A stretch of DNA of 20,481 bases, from contig CALKVF010000050.1 of NCBI GenBank assembly GCA_937996535.1, positions 1 through 20,481 of the forward strand, given 5' to 3'. Source of the DNA: an uncultured Novosphingobium sp. (GTDB taxonomy: Bacteria; Pseudomonadota; Alphaproteobacteria; Sphingomonadales; Sphingomonadaceae). Every line of letters begins with the position of its first letter. Position 1 is the first letter of the stretch. Below, piece after piece: positions 7,645 through 15,637 of the stretch. The position numbers and the translations under genes are program-made. The notes beneath the pieces were generated by a model that was not told the DNA's origin, did not search any database, and saw only the letters and a list, made by a program, of their open reading frames with translations.

Positions 7645-10600
7645 CTAGGCGACCAGCCGCAGGTGCGATGCCCTTTGCCTTGCCGCGATGCTTACATTGG
7701 CAAGCCCATCGACGTTTGCCAAGCGTTCAGCCATTTCGCCGTCGATCTTGAAATTGCGCCCCAGCCGCATGGTCGGCTCCTTCTCGCCGCCGGTGCGCAG
7801 CCGGGCGATGACCTCACCCCGCGCCTCGGCATCGATCGGCAGCAACAGCGCCAGTTCGCGCAGCGCCTCGGGCTTGAGCACGTCGAGGCTAAGCACCATG
7901 GTTGCCGCGCTGGTGACTTCGGCCAAGGGCCGCGCCCCGCGCACGGTGACGCGCGGAGGCTCATCCGGGCTGGGCGCGTCCAGTTCCACGCTCAGCAGCA
8001 CGCAGGTGCCTTCCTTGGCCCAGCGCACCATCGGTTCGACCAGCGATTCCTCGAAGCACGAGGCTGAGAACTGCCCCGATGAATCCGAAAAATCGGCCAT
8101 CACGAAATCGGCCCCGCGCTTGGTCTTGCGGCGCTGCACGCCTTCGACCATCGCCGCCATCACCGCCGCGCGGCGCCCGCCGCCCGGCACCCCGGTTTCC
8201 ATCAGGCTGCCATAGGGGCGCGCGCCATTGGCCGAGGCCACCGCGCGCCATTGCTCGACCGGGTGGGCCGCGAAATAGAACCCGAAGTTCTCGCGCTCGC
8301 GGGCCATCTGCTCGGCCCGGCTCCACGGCTCAACCTCGGCCAGCCGCAGCGCGGGCGCGGCGTGATCATCGCCGCCAAACAGCCCGTGCTGGCCTGAATT
8401 GCGGGTCCGCTCGGCCTCGTCGGCCACGGCCAGCAGCATATCGGCGCTGGCCAGCACCTTGGCGCGGTTGCGCTCCAGCCCGTCGAACGCGCCGGAGCCC
8501 GCCAGCCCTTCCAACTGACGGCGGTTCATCGAGCCATAGGGCACGCGGCGAAACAGGTCTTCCAGATCGCTGAAGCGGCCATGCGCCTCGCGCTCGGCCA
8601 CGATCGCGTCCATCGCCTTTTCACCGACGTTGCGGATCCCGGCGAGGGCATAGCGCACGGCATAGCCCTGCTCGGTGCGCTCAACCATGAATTCGGCTTC
8701 GGAGGCGTTGATATCGGGCCCGGCGATTTCGATGCCGTTGCGGCGCATGTCATCGACGAACACCGCCAGCTTTTCCGACTGGTGCATATCGAAGCACATC
8801 GCCGCGGCATAGAATTCGTGCGGATAATGGGTCTTCATCCACGCCGTCTGATAGGCGAGCAGCGCATAGGCGGCGGCGTGCGACTTGTTGAAGCCATAGC
8901 CGGCGAACTTGTCGATCAAGTCGAACAGCTCGTTGGCCTTGGCCTTCTCGATGCCAGAAACTTCCTTGCAGCCATCGACGAAGCGCAGGCGCTGCGCGTC
9001 CATTTCGGCCTGAACCTTCTTGCCCATCGCGCGGCGCAGCAAGTCTGCGTCACCCAGCGAATAGCCCGCGAGGATCTGCGCGGCCTGCATCACCTGTTCC
9101 TGGTAAACGAAGATCCCATAGGTTTCGGACAGGATGCCCGAAAGCTTTTCATGCGGATATTCAATCCCTTCCTGGCCGTTCTTGCGGCGGCCAAACAGCG
9201 GGATATTGTCCATCGGACCCGGACGGTAGAGCGAGACGAGCGCGATGATGTCGCCGAAATTGGTCGGCTTCACGGCTGCCAGCGTGCGCCGCATCCCTTC
9301 GGATTCGAGCTGGAACACGCCCACCGTGTCACCGCGCTGGAGCAGTTCATAGACCTGCGGATCGTCCCACGGCAGCGCCGACAGATCGATCGCAATCTCG
9401 CGCCGCATCAGGAGATCGACCGCGCGGCGCAGCACAGACAGCGTCTTGAGCCCGAGGAAGTCGAACTTGATGAGCCCGGTATCCTCGACATATTTCATGT
9501 CGAACTGGGTCACCGGCATGTCCGAGCGCGGATCGCGGTATAGGGGCACCAGCTGCGCCAGCGGGCGATCGCCGATCACCACGCCGGCGGCGTGGGTCGA
9601 TGAATTGCGCGGCAGGCCTTCCAATTGGACCGCCAGATCGATCAGCCGGTGAACCTCGTCGTCCTGATCGTATTCGCGCTTAAGTTCGACCACCCCGTTG
9701 AGCGCGCGCGGGAGGGTCCAGGGATCGGTCGGATGGTTGGGCACCATCTTGCACAGCCGGTCGACCTGGCCATAGCTCATCTGCAGAATACGGCCGGTAT
9801 CGCGCAGCACCGCACGGGCCTTCAGCTTACCGAAGGTGATGATCTGGGCCACGTGATCGTGCCCGTACTTCTGCTGGACATAGCGGATCACTTCGCCGCG
9901 CCGGGTTTCGCAGAAGTCGATATCGAAGTCGGGCATCGAAACGCGTTCGGGGTTGAGGAAGCGTTCGAACAGCAGCCCCAGCCGCAGCGGATCGAGATCG
10001 GTAATGGTCAGCGCCCATGCCACCACGCTGCCCGCGCCCGAACCACGCCCCGGCCCCACCGGAATATCGTTGTCCTTGGCCCATTTGATGAAGTCAGCAA
10101 CGATCAGGAAGTAACCGGCAAAGCCCATCTTGTTGATGATGCCGGTTTCGAAATCGAGCCGTTCGAAATAGGCTTGGCGTTCTTCCGGCGCCATTTCGCC
10201 ATAGGGCTCCAGCCGCTTTTCCAGACCCGCGCGCGCATCATCGATGAGCATGCGCGCTTCGCCTTCCTTGTCACCGGCAAGGCTTGGCAACAGCGGTTTG
10301 CGCTTGGGCGGCATGAAAGCGCAACGCTGAGCAACGACCAAGGTATTCGCCAGCGCTTCGGGCAGATCGGCGAAGAGTTCCGCCATGGTATCAGCAGGTT
10401 TGACCCACGCTTCGCGGCACGAACGCGGACGTTCGGCTGCATCGACATGGGTCGAATTGGCGATGCACAACAAGGCATCGTGCGCCGCGAAGAAATGCGG
10501 CTCGGCAAAGTTGGCGGGGTTGGTGGCGACCAGCGGCAGATCGCGAGCATAGGCCAGCGCGATCAGCGCATCCTCTGCCGCTTCCTCAACCGGATCGTTG

Positions 10601-11118
10601 CGCCGCACGATTTCGACATAGAGTCGCGACGGAAACAGTTCCTGCAACTTGTCACACACGGCTTCGGCCGCATCGGTGCGTCCATCGGCCAGCAGGCGCG
10701 CCAAGGCGCCCTCTCCGCCTGCAGTCAGCGCGAGCAGGCCATCGGTGTGGCCGATCAAGTCCGCCATGGTGACATGCGGATCGCGATCCAGCGGCCGATC
10801 AAGGTGCGCCTTGCTGACGAGATGGCAGAGGTTAAGCCATCCATCGAGGTTCTGCGCATAGAGCGCCAGCCAATCGACCGTCTTGCCATCGCCGCGGCAC
10901 ACACCAAGCATGGTGCCGACCAGCGGTTGCACGCCGCTGTCCTTGCACGCGCCAGCGAAGATCATCGCACCATAGAGCCCGTTGCGATCGGTCATCGCGA
11001 TTGCCGGGAAACCGCGCTCTTTCGCCAGCTTTGCGATCGCCTTGGGATCGATCGCACCATCCAGCATGGTGTAGCTGGAGAACACGCGCAGCGGAACGAA
11101 GGGAGCGAAAGCGGCCAT
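7645..11118 (-). CDS. dnaE: DNA polymerase III subunit alpha
   Basis: Catalytic subunit of the replicative DNA polymerase holoenzyme. The protein is 1157 residues, normal for DnaE1. The N-terminal PHP domain (RVFSSYTMLDGAIDPK near residue 11) lacks the first metal-binding histidines, as in DnaE proteins that rely on a separate proofreading exonuclease. The polymerase core shows GPGRGSGAGSVVAWAL (about 356-370) and the catalytic acidic motif SMPDFDIDF (394-402). AGYGFNKSHAAAYALLAYQT marks the fingers region, and a C-terminal OB-fold segment is present (AVMAAMVEGVQRRKTKRG). Start: ATG 11118 matches the usual family opening (MA..FVPLR); an in-frame GTG at 11127 lies closer to a GGGGGA ribosome-like site, so the start is uncertain by three residues. 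Confidence 0.97.
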   Translation of the reverse strand: MAAFAPFVPLRVFSSYTMLDGAIDPKAIAKLAKERGFPAIAMTDRNGLYGAMIFAGACKDSGVQPLVGTMLGVCRGDGKTVDWLALYAQNLDGWLNLCHLVSKAHLDRPLDRDPHVTMADLIGHTDGLLALTAGGEGALARLLADGRTDAAEAVCDKLQELFPSRLYVEIVRRNDPVEEAAEDALIALAYARDLPLVATNPANFAEPHFFAAHDALLCIANSTHVDAAERPRSCREAWVKPADTMAELFADLPEALANTLVVAQRCAFMPPKRKPLLPSLAGDKEGEARMLIDDARAGLEKRLEPYGEMAPEERQAYFERLDFETGIINKMGFAGYFLIVADFIKWAKDNDIPVGPGRGSGAGSVVAWALTITDLDPLRLGLLFERFLNPERVSMPDFDIDFCETRRGEVIRYVQQKYGHDHVAQIITFGKLKARAVLRDTGRILQMSYGQVDRLCKMVPNHPTDPWTLPRALNGVVELKREYDQDDEVHRLIDLAVQLEGLPRNSSTHAAGVVIGDRPLAQLVPLYRDPRSDMPVTQFDMKYVEDTGLIKFDFLGLKTLSVLRRAVDLLMRREIAIDLSALPWDDPQVYELLQRGDTVGVFQLESEGMRRTLAAVKPTNFGDIIALVSLYRPGPMDNIPLFGRRKNGQEGIEYPHEKLSGILSETYGIFVYQEQVMQAAQILAGYSLGDADLLRRAMGKKVQAEMDAQRLRFVDGCKEVSGIEKAKANELFDLIDKFAGYGFNKSHAAAYALLAYQTAWMKTHYPHEFYAAAMCFDMHQSEKLAVFVDDMRRNGIEIAGPDINASEAEFMVERTEQGYAVRYALAGIRNVGEKAMDAIVAEREAHGRFSDLEDLFRRVPYGSMNRRQLEGLAGSGAFDGLERNRAKVLASADMLLAVADEAERTRNSGQHGLFGGDDHAAPALRLAEVEPWSRAEQMARERENFGFYFAAHPVEQWRAVASANGARPYGSLMETGVPGGGRRAAVMAAMVEGVQRRKTKRGADFVMADFSDSSGQFSASCFEESLVEPMVRWAKEGTCVLLSVELDAPSPDEPPRVTVRGARPLAEVTSAATMVLSLDVLKPEALRELALLLPIDAEARGEVIARLRTGGEKEPTMRLGRNFKIDGEMAERLANVDGLANVSIAARQRASHLRLVA

Positions 11119-11267
11119 GGAATTCACGCTATCCCCCGTGGCCGCCGAGGATCAAGCGCGGCGACCTGCAAGCGGGCAAAAAACCTGCGGATGAACCGGG
11201 CAACCGCCCCCCCAACAGGCCATCGCCTTGATCCATGTCAATGCGGCTCCCGTCGCGATTCGAGACT

Positions 11268-11289
11268 TAACCAACAGCACTGTCGATTA
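11268..11289 (+). promoter_or_regulatory. Candidate operator upstream of first BVMO operon (22-bp imperfect dyad)
   Basis: Half-sites TAAcCaACAG and CTGTcGaTTA flank a central CA; eight of eleven base pairs across the dyad are symmetric. The site ends 38 bases before the first monooxygenase ATG. A related site with the same dyad centre lies upstream of the second monooxygenase gene (18 of 23 bases identical when aligned). A palindrome of this size fits a TetR-family dimer, and one such regulator is encoded between the two operons. Binding is inferred. Confidence 0.5.
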
Positions 11290-11294
11290 GTTGA

Positions 11295-11309
11295 CGCGGG
11301 TCACCCGCG
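11295..11309 (+). promoter_or_regulatory. Leader hairpin before first BVMO ribosome site
   Basis: CGCGGG (11295-11300) and CCCGCG (11304-11309) form a perfect six-pair stem with a TCA loop. It ends six bases before the GGGAG ribosome-site region of the first monooxygenase gene. It may stabilise the message 5' end or reflect an operator; no run of T follows, so termination is unlikely. Confidence 0.35.
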
Positions 11310-11327
11310 ATAAATGGGAGTTGGAGC

Positions 11328-13184
11328 ATGTCGATCTACAAGACCATACCCTGTCCGGAACTGACCGCCGAAGAGATCGAGGCGCTGCACGCCAAGTATC
11401 TGCGCGAGCGCGACCGTCGCATCAGCAAGAAGCACAACGATCAGTACATCTCGGCCGAAGGCAAGTGGAAGGACATCTACGAGATCGATCCTTACACCCC
11501 GGTTGCTCCGCGCGATCCGATCACCGGCGAGACCGATGTCATCATTCTTGGCGCGGGCTATTGCGGTATGATGGTTGCCGCCCAGCTGGTGAAGGCAGGC
11601 CTGACCGACTTCTACAACATCGACCACGGCGGCAATTTCGGCGGCACCTGGTACTGGAACCGCTACCCCGGCATCCAGTGCGACAATGACAGCCTTGTCT
11701 ACATGCCGCTGCTGGAAGAAACGGACTACATGCCGTCGAAGAAGTTCGCCGACGGCTACGAAATCCACGATCACTGCCAGATGATCGCCGACACCTTTGG
11801 CCTGCGCGACAAGGCACTGTTCCACACGCTGATCGAATCGCTCGTGTGGAACGAAAAGACCAACCGCTGGCACGTCGGCACCAATCGTGGTGATGACATC
11901 AAGGCGCGCTTCGTCGTTCTGGCCATGGGCCCGCTCAACAAGCCGAAGCTCCCCGGCATCCCCGGCATCGACAAGTTCAAGGGCAAGATCTTCCACACCG
12001 CGCGCTGGGATTACGATTACACCGGCGGCGAATGGCGCAACCCTGAACTGACCAAGCTCAAGGACAAGAAGGTTGCCATCATCGGCACCGGCGCCACTGC
12101 CATTCAGGTCGTGCCCTACCTCGCCAAGCATGCAGGCCACACCTATGTCGTGCAGCGCACGCCTTCGACGATCGACATGCGCAACAACCAGCCGATCGAT
12201 CCCGAATGGTACAAGTCGCAGAAGCCCGGCTGGCAGCAGGAACGCATCGCCAACTTCCACCACGCCGCGATGGAACGGCTGGCGCCGCACGAACCCGATC
12301 TGGTCGTCGACATCTGGACCGAGATCAGCCGCAACGTGAACGCGGAACTGGAAGCCGAAGGCTGGCCGGAAATCTCGCAGGAAGAATTCATGCGTCGCCG
12401 CACCCTGTGGGACTACCGGGTGATGGAACGCCTGCGGAACCGCTGCGATATCGTCAAGGATCCGGCAACCGCCGAAGCGCTCAAGCCCTATTACCGCTAC
12501 CTGTGCAAGCGCCCGGCCTCGAACGACGATTATTACCCGGCGTTCAACCAGGACAATGTCGAACTGATCGACGTGGCCGAAACGCAGGGCCTCGAAGCGC
12601 TGACCGAAAACGGCTTCATCCATCAGGGCAAGGAATATGAATGCGACTGCATCATCCTCGCCTCGGGCTATGAAGTGACCAACGACCTCGACCGTCGCTG
12701 GGGCATCAGCCGCATCGAAGGCGCTAACGGCCTGTCGATCTACGATTACTGGCGCGAAGGTTTCCAGACCTTCCAAGGCATGACCGCGCACAACTTCCCG
12801 AACATGTTCTTCACCGGCTTCACGCAGGCGGCCGCCAATGCGTCGAATTCGAAGACGTTCATCGATCAGGGCTTCCACATTGGCTACATCGCCAGCGAAG
12901 CGCTGAAGCGGGGTGCGGTTCGCGTCGAACCCAGCGCCGAAGCTCAGGAAGCCTATATCACGCACCTGCGCTCGATCGCGGTCGATAACTCGGACTATGT
13001 CAACGAGTGCACGCCTTCGTACTTCAACAACGAAGGTGACACCTCGAAGAAGCGCCACATCTTCGGCGAACCGTGGGGCGAAGGCTATTACCCCTTCGAA
13101 GCCATGCTCAAGGCATGGCGTGATGAAGGCGGCCTCAATGGCCTGCAACTTGAGATCGAGAAGGCTGCGGAACCCGCCGAATAA
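11328..13184 (+). CDS. Type I Baeyer-Villiger monooxygenase (FAD, NADPH-dependent)
   Basis: Flavoprotein that inserts oxygen next to a ketone to give an ester or lactone, using NAD(P)H and O2. It has 618 residues with an N-terminal extension of about 65. Motifs in order: first Rossmann GAGYCG (75-80); long fingerprint GGTWYWNRYPGIQCD (105-119); BVMO fingerprint FKGKIFHTARWD (217-228), matching FxGxxxHTxxW(P/D) exactly; second Rossmann GTGATA (253-258); QRTPS (276-280), whose Arg is placed to bind the NADPH phosphate; and DCIILASG (440-447). Start ATG has GGGAG/GGAG just upstream. First gene of a two-gene unit with a Rieske oxygenase 65 bases downstream. It is a diverged paralogue of the gene at 17058-18890, colinear without gaps over at least the first 280 residues. 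Substrate unknown. Confidence 0.93.
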   Translation: MSIYKTIPCPELTAEEIEALHAKYLRERDRRISKKHNDQYISAEGKWKDIYEIDPYTPVAPRDPITGETDVIILGAGYCGMMVAAQLVKAGLTDFYNIDHGGNFGGTWYWNRYPGIQCDNDSLVYMPLLEETDYMPSKKFADGYEIHDHCQMIADTFGLRDKALFHTLIESLVWNEKTNRWHVGTNRGDDIKARFVVLAMGPLNKPKLPGIPGIDKFKGKIFHTARWDYDYTGGEWRNPELTKLKDKKVAIIGTGATAIQVVPYLAKHAGHTYVVQRTPSTIDMRNNQPIDPEWYKSQKPGWQQERIANFHHAAMERLAPHEPDLVVDIWTEISRNVNAELEAEGWPEISQEEFMRRRTLWDYRVMERLRNRCDIVKDPATAEALKPYYRYLCKRPASNDDYYPAFNQDNVELIDVAETQGLEALTENGFIHQGKEYECDCIILASGYEVTNDLDRRWGISRIEGANGLSIYDYWREGFQTFQGMTAHNFPNMFFTGFTQAAANASNSKTFIDQGFHIGYIASEALKRGAVRVEPSAEAQEAYITHLRSIAVDNSDYVNECTPSYFNNEGDTSKKRHIFGEPWGEGYYPFEAMLKAWRDEGGLNGLQLEIEKAAEPAE

Positions 13185-13202
13185 GCGGAAATTCGCAAGC
13201 AT

Positions 13203-13227
13203 GGAGGGCAGGCCAAACCTGCCCTCC
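13203..13227 (+). promoter_or_regulatory. Perfect intercistronic hairpin between BVMO and Rieske genes
   Basis: GGAGGGCAGG (13203-13212) and CCTGCCCTCC (13218-13227) pair perfectly over ten bases around a CCAAA loop. It begins 18 bases after the monooxygenase stop and ends 22 bases before the Rieske start, ahead of the clear AGGAGG ribosome site. No T-run follows, so it is more likely an mRNA-stabilising or partially attenuating element setting the ratio of the two proteins than a full terminator. Confidence 0.55.
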
Positions 13228-13249
13228 CCCCGATCATCAGGAGGATGCC

Positions 13250-14662
13250 ATGAACAAGCCCGAAAAAATCGCCTCAGAAGACCTCTCCGAACCCCTGATC
13301 TATCCGGTCGATGCCTTCATCAGCCGCGAATATGCCGAAGCCGAACCCGAAAAGCTGTGGTCGAAGGTCTGGCAGCAGGCTGGCCGCGTTGAGGAACTGC
13401 CCGAGGTTGGCAACTACATCACCTACAACATCTGCCACGATTCCATCCTGATCGTGCGCGATACCCCCACCACGCTCAAGGCGTTCCACAACGTCTGCCC
13501 GCATCGCGGTCGGCGCTTGGTCGGCGATAACACCGGCGGTGGTCCGGTGGTGGTCAAGCAGGCGCTGGGCGCGCACAGCGCCAAGGGCAAGCAGTTGAAG
13601 TTCGGCTGCAATTATCACGCGTGGACTTTCGGCCTCGACGGCAAATCAACCTACATCCCCGATAGCGAAGACTGGCAAGGCGCGATCCATGCCGGCACCG
13701 GCTGCACCAGCCTGACCCCGGTTCAGGTCGATACGTGGGGCGGCTGGATCTGGATCAACATGGATATGAACGCAGGGCCGCTGCGCGAATATCTCGAACC
13801 GATCTGTTCGCTGATCGATCCGTTCGAATTCGAGAAGATGCGCTATCGCTTCCGTTTCTGGGGCATCTTCGATTGCAACTGGAAGGTTGCGCTCGAAGCC
13901 TTCCTTGAACCCTACCACGTTCAAGGCACGCACCCGCAGCTGATCAAGTATGGCGATTTCTACTCGTTCTCGAAGGCATACGGCCTGCACGGACAGACCG
14001 GCTTCGATTCCAAGGCTCACCGCGATAGCGGGACGGCGGTTGAAACCAGCGTCCACCGTGCCGCTGGTGACGGTGATCCGCGCACCACCATCGCGCAAAT
14101 GCAGGCGGAATACTGGGAAACCATCGGCGCCAGCACCAGCGAAACACTGGTCCGCACCGCGCAAAAGCTTCCCGAAGTGCTCCCTGAGGGCACGCCGGCT
14201 GCCGAAGTTCACAAGAAGTGGATGGAAATGGCGGTTGCCGAAGACGCCGCACGCGGGGTGATCTGGCCCGAACTCACCGATGCGCAGGTCGCAGCGGCGG
14301 GTCTAGCGCTTTCGATCTTCCCCAACGTGAACTTCATCCCCGGGCCGACCTTCAGCCTTGCCTATCGGGTCCGCCCCTATGGCACCGATCCCGACAAGTG
14401 CATCTTCGAGGCCGTAGCACTCGATCGCTTCCCCGAAGGCGAAGAGCCCGAGACCGAATGGACCTATGTCGAACAAGACCTCGACAAGTGGCCCTTCGTC
14501 ATCTCGCAGGACATCTCGAACATGGTCGAGGTCCAGCGTGGCTACAAGTCACGCGGGTTCAAGGGCAACCTTCCCAACCCTTGGCAGGAACGCAAGGTCA
14601 CCAACCTGCACCGCGGACTTGCCAAGTACATGGGTGTCGGCGCTCCCACGCCGATCGACTGA
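13250..14662 (+). CDS. Rieske non-heme iron oxygenase, alpha (catalytic) subunit
   Basis: Hydroxylates a substrate using O2 and electrons delivered through a Rieske 2Fe-2S cluster to a mononuclear iron. It has 470 residues. Rieske ligands are CPH (Cys83, His85) and CNYH (Cys120, His123), with 34 residues between His85 and Cys120, about twice the usual 15-17. The catalytic domain shows NWKVALEAFLEPYHVQGTH: His223 and His228 as iron ligands, Glu220 at the position of the bridging Asp of naphthalene dioxygenase, and Asp421 (in QDISNM) as the likely third ligand. Start is set by a strong AGGAGG ribosome site. It has no beta subunit, ferredoxin or reductase neighbour. Functional pairing with the upstream monooxygenase is inferred from the operon and from its repetition at 15638-18890. 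Confidence 0.92.
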   Translation: MNKPEKIASEDLSEPLIYPVDAFISREYAEAEPEKLWSKVWQQAGRVEELPEVGNYITYNICHDSILIVRDTPTTLKAFHNVCPHRGRRLVGDNTGGGPVVVKQALGAHSAKGKQLKFGCNYHAWTFGLDGKSTYIPDSEDWQGAIHAGTGCTSLTPVQVDTWGGWIWINMDMNAGPLREYLEPICSLIDPFEFEKMRYRFRFWGIFDCNWKVALEAFLEPYHVQGTHPQLIKYGDFYSFSKAYGLHGQTGFDSKAHRDSGTAVETSVHRAAGDGDPRTTIAQMQAEYWETIGASTSETLVRTAQKLPEVLPEGTPAAEVHKKWMEMAVAEDAARGVIWPELTDAQVAAAGLALSIFPNVNFIPGPTFSLAYRVRPYGTDPDKCIFEAVALDRFPEGEEPETEWTYVEQDLDKWPFVISQDISNMVEVQRGYKSRGFKGNLPNPWQERKVTNLHRGLAKYMGVGAPTPID

Positions 14663-14673
14663 GAACAACCCCA

Positions 14674-14703
14674 AAGGGCGCGCGGACCGTTTCGCGCGCC
14701 CTT
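14674..14703 (+). terminator. Terminator-like hairpin after first BVMO-Rieske operon
   Basis: AAGGGCGCGCG (14674-14684) and CGCGCGCCCTT (14693-14703) pair perfectly over eleven bases with an eight-base loop. It starts 12 bases after the Rieske stop. It ends with TT but has no long T-run, so it may be a weak intrinsic terminator or 3'-end stabiliser, separating the operon from the regulator gene. Confidence 0.6.
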
Positions 14704-14784
14704 CCCCGGCCGAATAACGCGCGCGGGTTGCCCCTGCCAGTTCACTCGGGCAAAGGCGTGCTTGCCTATCAATCCGGAATTCCG

Positions 14785-15438
14785 ATGGACGCCATGATTG
14801 CCAAACCCGCGAAGCGCAGGGCGCGTGACCCGGAAGCAACCCGGGCCGATATCCTTGCCGCCGCGCGCAAGCTGCTGGCGGAAAATGGCCCCGATGGCCT
14901 CAGCCTATCCGAAGTCGCGCAGCTGGCCAAGGTCAACCGCGGCACGGCTTACCAGCACTTCGCCACCCGCGAGAACCTGATCGAGGCAACCATCGCCTCG
15001 GTTTCGGAAATCCTGCTGCAATCGGTCTATGGCCAAGATGACCGCAAGGTTGAGGATATCGATCAGGTTGATCTGACCGAACGCCTTGCATCCTTCGCCA
15101 TGGACAACCCCGATCTGTGCCGCGTCTGGCTGCTTCAGGTTTTGGCGTCTCCCGATCCCTCGCAGGATCCATTCTGGCGCAAGTATCTCGATTCGCTCGG
15201 GCAGTTTTCCCGAACCGAACTCGCACAACCCGGCATCGACACCGAAGTCCTGTCGATCATCGTGCTGGCGGGAACCTTCCTCTGGCCGGTCTGGGCCCAT
15301 GTGGGCAAGCTGGATGGCCAGCAACGTCAGCAAACCGCGGATCGTTTCACCCGCGAACTGCTGAGGCTATCGATGCACGGCTCGCTGGTCCCCGAAAAGC
15401 TGCCGGCGATTGCGGAACGGCTGCAACGCAAAGCCTGA
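14785..15438 (+). CDS. TetR/AcrR-family transcriptional regulator
   Basis: A 217-residue one-component regulator. Residues about 20-66 form the N-terminal TetR helix-turn-helix: TRADILAAARKLLAENG, LSLSEVAQLAKVNRGTAYQHF and TRENLIEATI. The rest is a helical ligand-binding/dimerisation domain with no recognisable ligand signature. ATG 14785 was chosen as the first in-frame start after the hairpin; ATG 14794 is an alternative and neither has a strong ribosome site. The frame stays open far upstream inside the Rieske gene, but that part is a shadow. It sits between two converging monooxygenase-Rieske units, so control of both, probably as a substrate-relieved repressor binding the paired 22-bp dyads, is the natural inference. 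Confidence 0.92.
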   Translation: MDAMIAKPAKRRARDPEATRADILAAARKLLAENGPDGLSLSEVAQLAKVNRGTAYQHFATRENLIEATIASVSEILLQSVYGQDDRKVEDIDQVDLTERLASFAMDNPDLCRVWLLQVLASPDPSQDPFWRKYLDSLGQFSRTELAQPGIDTEVLSIIVLAGTFLWPVWAHVGKLDGQQRQQTADRFTRELLRLSMHGSLVPEKLPAIAERLQRKA

Positions 15439-15481
15439 GCAGCGCTGCTTCGGCGGCAACCTTTCCTACACCGGCAGCGGT

Positions 15482-15580
15482 GGGCATAATTGCCCCCACT
15501 CTTTGCCGTCGCTCTTTGTCATCGTCGTCAACTTGATCAGCCGCAAGGCTCCCCCCTGCTTTTGCATCAGCAAAAACAGG
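15482..15580. terminator. Hairpins between convergent tetR and second Rieske gene
   Basis: The 199-base gap between converging stops holds no gene. It contains a short stem GGGCA-TAAT-TGCCC (15482-15495) and a longer stem CCTGCTTTTGC (15555-15565) with GCAAAAACAGG (15570-15580), ten of eleven pairs around ATCA. Either could end transcription; the second could serve both directions. No long T-run is present. Confidence 0.4.
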
Positions 15581-15637
15581 AAGGATTGCATTTTGCCCTC
15601 AGGACTGTGTCAACCTGTCAACTTTGCCCGAGAAAGG

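Noticed and set aside
6236..7648. 470-codon forward open frame opposite the acyl-CoA ligase
   Set aside because: Antisense shadow rich in His, Arg and Val; ligase motifs are complete on the reverse strand.
9625..11313. 562-codon forward open frame opposite the dnaE 5' half
   Set aside because: No family resemblance and dnaE is unambiguous on the other strand.
11301..13202. 633-codon open frame on the reverse strand opposite the first BVMO
   Set aside because: Its translation is a Val/Arg/Asp-rich shadow produced by GC-biased codons of the true gene; the forward frame has every BVMO motif and a proper ribosome site.
14728..14753. Inverted repeat TTGCCC/GGGCAA upstream of the TetR gene
   Set aside because: Short arms and a long loop, with no match to the dyads before the BVMO genes, so not called as an operator.
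15608..15622. Direct repeat TGTCAAC-C-TGTCAAC near the second Rieske stop
   Set aside because: It lies between convergent gene ends, not in a promoter, and has only two short copies; probably chance, though its reverse strand resembles a -35 hexamer.
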